This document shows positions 12,802-14,410 of a stretch of 14,410 nt of DNA, one piece after another. Source of the stretch: an uncultured Bacilli bacterium (GTDB lineage Bacteria > Bacillota_I > Bacilli_A > RF39 > UBA660); NCBI GenBank assembly GCA_910589335.1, contig CAJUTW010000042.1, positions 1 through 14,410 on the forward strand, written 5' to 3'. The notes below the pieces were generated by a model. It worked only from the letters and a program-made list of their open reading frames with translations. It was not told the DNA's origin and ran no database searches. Position 1 is the stretch's first letter. Each line of letters begins with the position of its first letter. The position numbers and the translations under genes are program-made.

Positions 12802-14410
12802 TTAACTGTTCATATCAATTATATAAGGAAAATCTTTACTACCATCACCAGTATAATATTCTATACCAGCACGTAAAGAAATAGCTGGTCGCAAATATCT
12901 TAATGTTCCAATTGAAACATAAGCTGGATATCCATTTTCAGGAATAAGGTTCATGTAAAATAGATTTTTTAAAGAAGTACCAGGAGACATTCCAAAATAT
13001 TCAACTTTAGATATCAAAGGAGACTCTTTGTCATAAGCTAAAATTGACTCTTGCACAGTAATCAATCCAACTGGATATTTTAATGTTCCATTTCCATTCT
13101 CTTTATTTACAGTAAATCGATCATTTTTATTAGGACATTTTAATTCTCTAGAATTTTTTATAGATCCAAATACTAAGCCTTTTGTAACATCTCCTCCATT
13201 TGGATTCCATCCACCAAACTCATCTATAGTTCGGTCATTACACCATACTGTATCTTCTAAATAATCTGTGTATTGTGTCATGTTATTTGAATACCAATAA
13301 TCTATCGCAATTTTAATTGTTGAATCAGATGCATTTACATCATCGTTATATAACATTTCATTTAACGCATCTTCTATACTCTTTCCATTATTCAATTTAA
13401 GATTATAAGTATTATCTGCCTCAGTATAATAAATATAACTTAATTCATTACATACTCCACTACTATTAAAACATGTATAATGATTATTATTTATTGTATT
13501 ATATTCACTTGGAAAATCCCATATTTCTTTTATATCTACTAACCTATAATTCGTCCCATCCCAGGTAAAAGAATTCCCATACTTAAATTTTACATTCTTT
13601 TCAATACATTTAAATAAATCATTCGCAACGCTTGTAATATATAACATATTTATACAACTTAAGTCATTACTCCCACATGTATAATAGTTTTTATAACTTC
13701 CATAATTTGTATACCAGTCTTTCTTCTCTATTGTTACTGGATTACTTAATGTATATGTTCCATCTCCATTGTCAGTTATACTATCACTAAATGTTATCAT
13801 CTCATCTTCTACTCTTTTTCCATTATTAAGTTCTAAATAATACATATAATATAATTCTGTTCCTGCTAAATAATATAATTCAGTACATGTTGAAGCATAA
13901 ATACTTCGACATGTATACTTTCCAGCTAAATTTGTATAATTATCTGACCACGCTAATTGTTCTGGTGCCTCTAATATATACTCACTTCCATTCCATGTAT
14001 AACTATCACTATAATAATAATTTGTATTTGATGACATAAATTTATTATTAAATATCGTTTTGGTATTTGTCATTTCTCTAATATCATATTGATATTTTTT
14101 ATTATTTCTATATCCTAGATCAGCTGGTGAATTAGAACTTGAATTAAATACTACTTGATTACTATTAGTACCCATTTGTTCTTTTGTTAAAGCTGATGAT
14201 TCCCCACTATTATTACATTTACCATCACTTGGTACTCCATTATAAAGCAGTTTTACTCCTCCTGTATCTGTTGTTCTAACAATATTCCAACAGTAATCTC
14301 CAAATATAACATTGTTGTTTGCTGCTGCTCCATAGTAATAATATACTTCTTCATCTCCATTAAATGTTTCCGTTGAACCAGTATACTTCTTCGCATATTT
14401 TGTACTATCA
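12802..14410 (-). CDS. Large modular cysteine-containing surface protein (C-terminal part, 5' end off window)
   Basis: The frame is open from the right edge to the TAA at 12804-12802, giving the last 535 residues; the ATG at 14175 is internal. The composition (Asn, Ser, Thr, Tyr, Gly, Asp rich, few Arg) is typical of a secreted surface protein. The N-terminal visible part contains VIFGDYCWNIVRTTDTGG, followed by KLLYNGVPSDGKC; I associate this type of segment with large surface proteins of gut Firmicutes, from memory only. Then come three related modules: a strand S-x-TW-x-G-x-x-Y, a YTC...C-x-E-L-x-Y cysteine-pair segment, and an LNNGK-x-x-ED segment. The first and third are clear copies, the middle one is degenerate. 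The C-terminus ends in GDGSKDFPYIIDMNS, resembling a G-x-G-x3-PY-x-I module boundary. No membrane helix or LPXTG sorting signal is visible at the C-terminus. A terminator follows immediately. The role (adhesion, matrix) is unknown. Confidence 0.8.
   Translation of the reverse strand, partial: DSTKYAKKYTGSTETFNGDEEVYYYYGAAANNNVIFGDYCWNIVRTTDTGGVKLLYNGVPSDGKCNNSGESSALTKEQMGTNSNQVVFNSSSNSPADLGYRNNKKYQYDIREMTNTKTIFNNKFMSSNTNYYYSDSYTWNGSEYILEAPEQLAWSDNYTNLAGKYTCRSIYASTCTELYYLAGTELYYMYYLELNNGKRVEDEMITFSDSITDNGDGTYTLSNPVTIEKKDWYTNYGSYKNYYTCGSNDLSCINMLYITSVANDLFKCIEKNVKFKYGNSFTWDGTNYRLVDIKEIWDFPSEYNTINNNHYTCFNSSGVCNELSYIYYTEADNTYNLKLNNGKSIEDALNEMLYNDDVNASDSTIKIAIDYWYSNNMTQYTDYLEDTVWCNDRTIDEFGGWNPNGGDVTKGLVFGSIKNSRELKCPNKNDRFTVNKENGNGTLKYPVGLITVQESILAYDKESPLISKVEYFGMSPGTSLKNLFYMNLIPENGYPAYVSIGTLRYLRPAISLRAGIEYYTGDGSKDFPYIIDMNS

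Noticed and set aside
12802..14175. ATG at 14175 as the start of the large surface protein
   Set aside because: The same frame continues without a stop to the window edge and encodes protein of the same character; no ribosome site precedes this ATG.

Overview
This is a very AT-rich window, and almost every gene lies on the minus strand. The gene set looks like a low-GC Bacillota (Firmicutes) or 'Tenericutes'-type bacterium: dnaG-rpoD-trmK in a row, a T-box leader ahead of thrS, TIGR04086 and DUF421 membrane proteins, and a threonyl-tRNA synthetase without the N-terminal TGS domain. TGA is used as a stop (DUF421 gene) and the conserved proteins read through with TGG tryptophans only. This argues for the standard bacterial code and against the Mycoplasma code. 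A gut-type uncultured Bacilli/Erysipelotrichia/RF39-like lineage is my inference and cannot be proved from the window.

Left part (1-4373). A partial type IV prepilin-like gene runs off the left edge. Its tail is a tandem hexapeptide repeat, Gly-Ser-Gly-Ser-Tyr-Thr. Upstream of it on the same strand are a secreted DUF187/YngK-type glycoside hydrolase-like protein and a DUF421 (YetF-like) membrane protein. A small TIGR04086-type membrane protein is divergent to these. It converges on an unrecognised surface protein that has a signal peptide, propeller-like repeats and a C-terminal membrane anchor. The two converging genes overlap at their stop codons inside one two-way terminator.

Central part (4444-9168). 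The macromolecular synthesis operon dnaG-rpoD-trmK is tightly packed (1-nt gap, then a 1-nt overlap) and ends in a strong terminator. Two small unrecognised proteins lie upstream of dnaG, the first with a good promoter.

Right part (9168-14410). A promoter with near-consensus spacing starts a canonical T-box riboswitch. It controls a small metallo-beta-lactamase-fold hydrolase and, 9 nt further on, thrS. Beyond it are an exported M23 (LytM-type) peptidase with a near-consensus promoter and the C-terminal 535 residues of a large, modular, cysteine-containing surface protein that runs off the right edge.

Taken together, the window mixes informational housekeeping genes (replication priming, main sigma factor, tRNA modification, tRNA charging) with cell-surface genes (pilin, secreted hydrolase, wall peptidase, two surface proteins). 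The most notable items are the repeat-tailed pilin, the T-box that puts an MBL hydrolase under the control of threonine tRNA charging, and paired cysteines in several predicted exported proteins.
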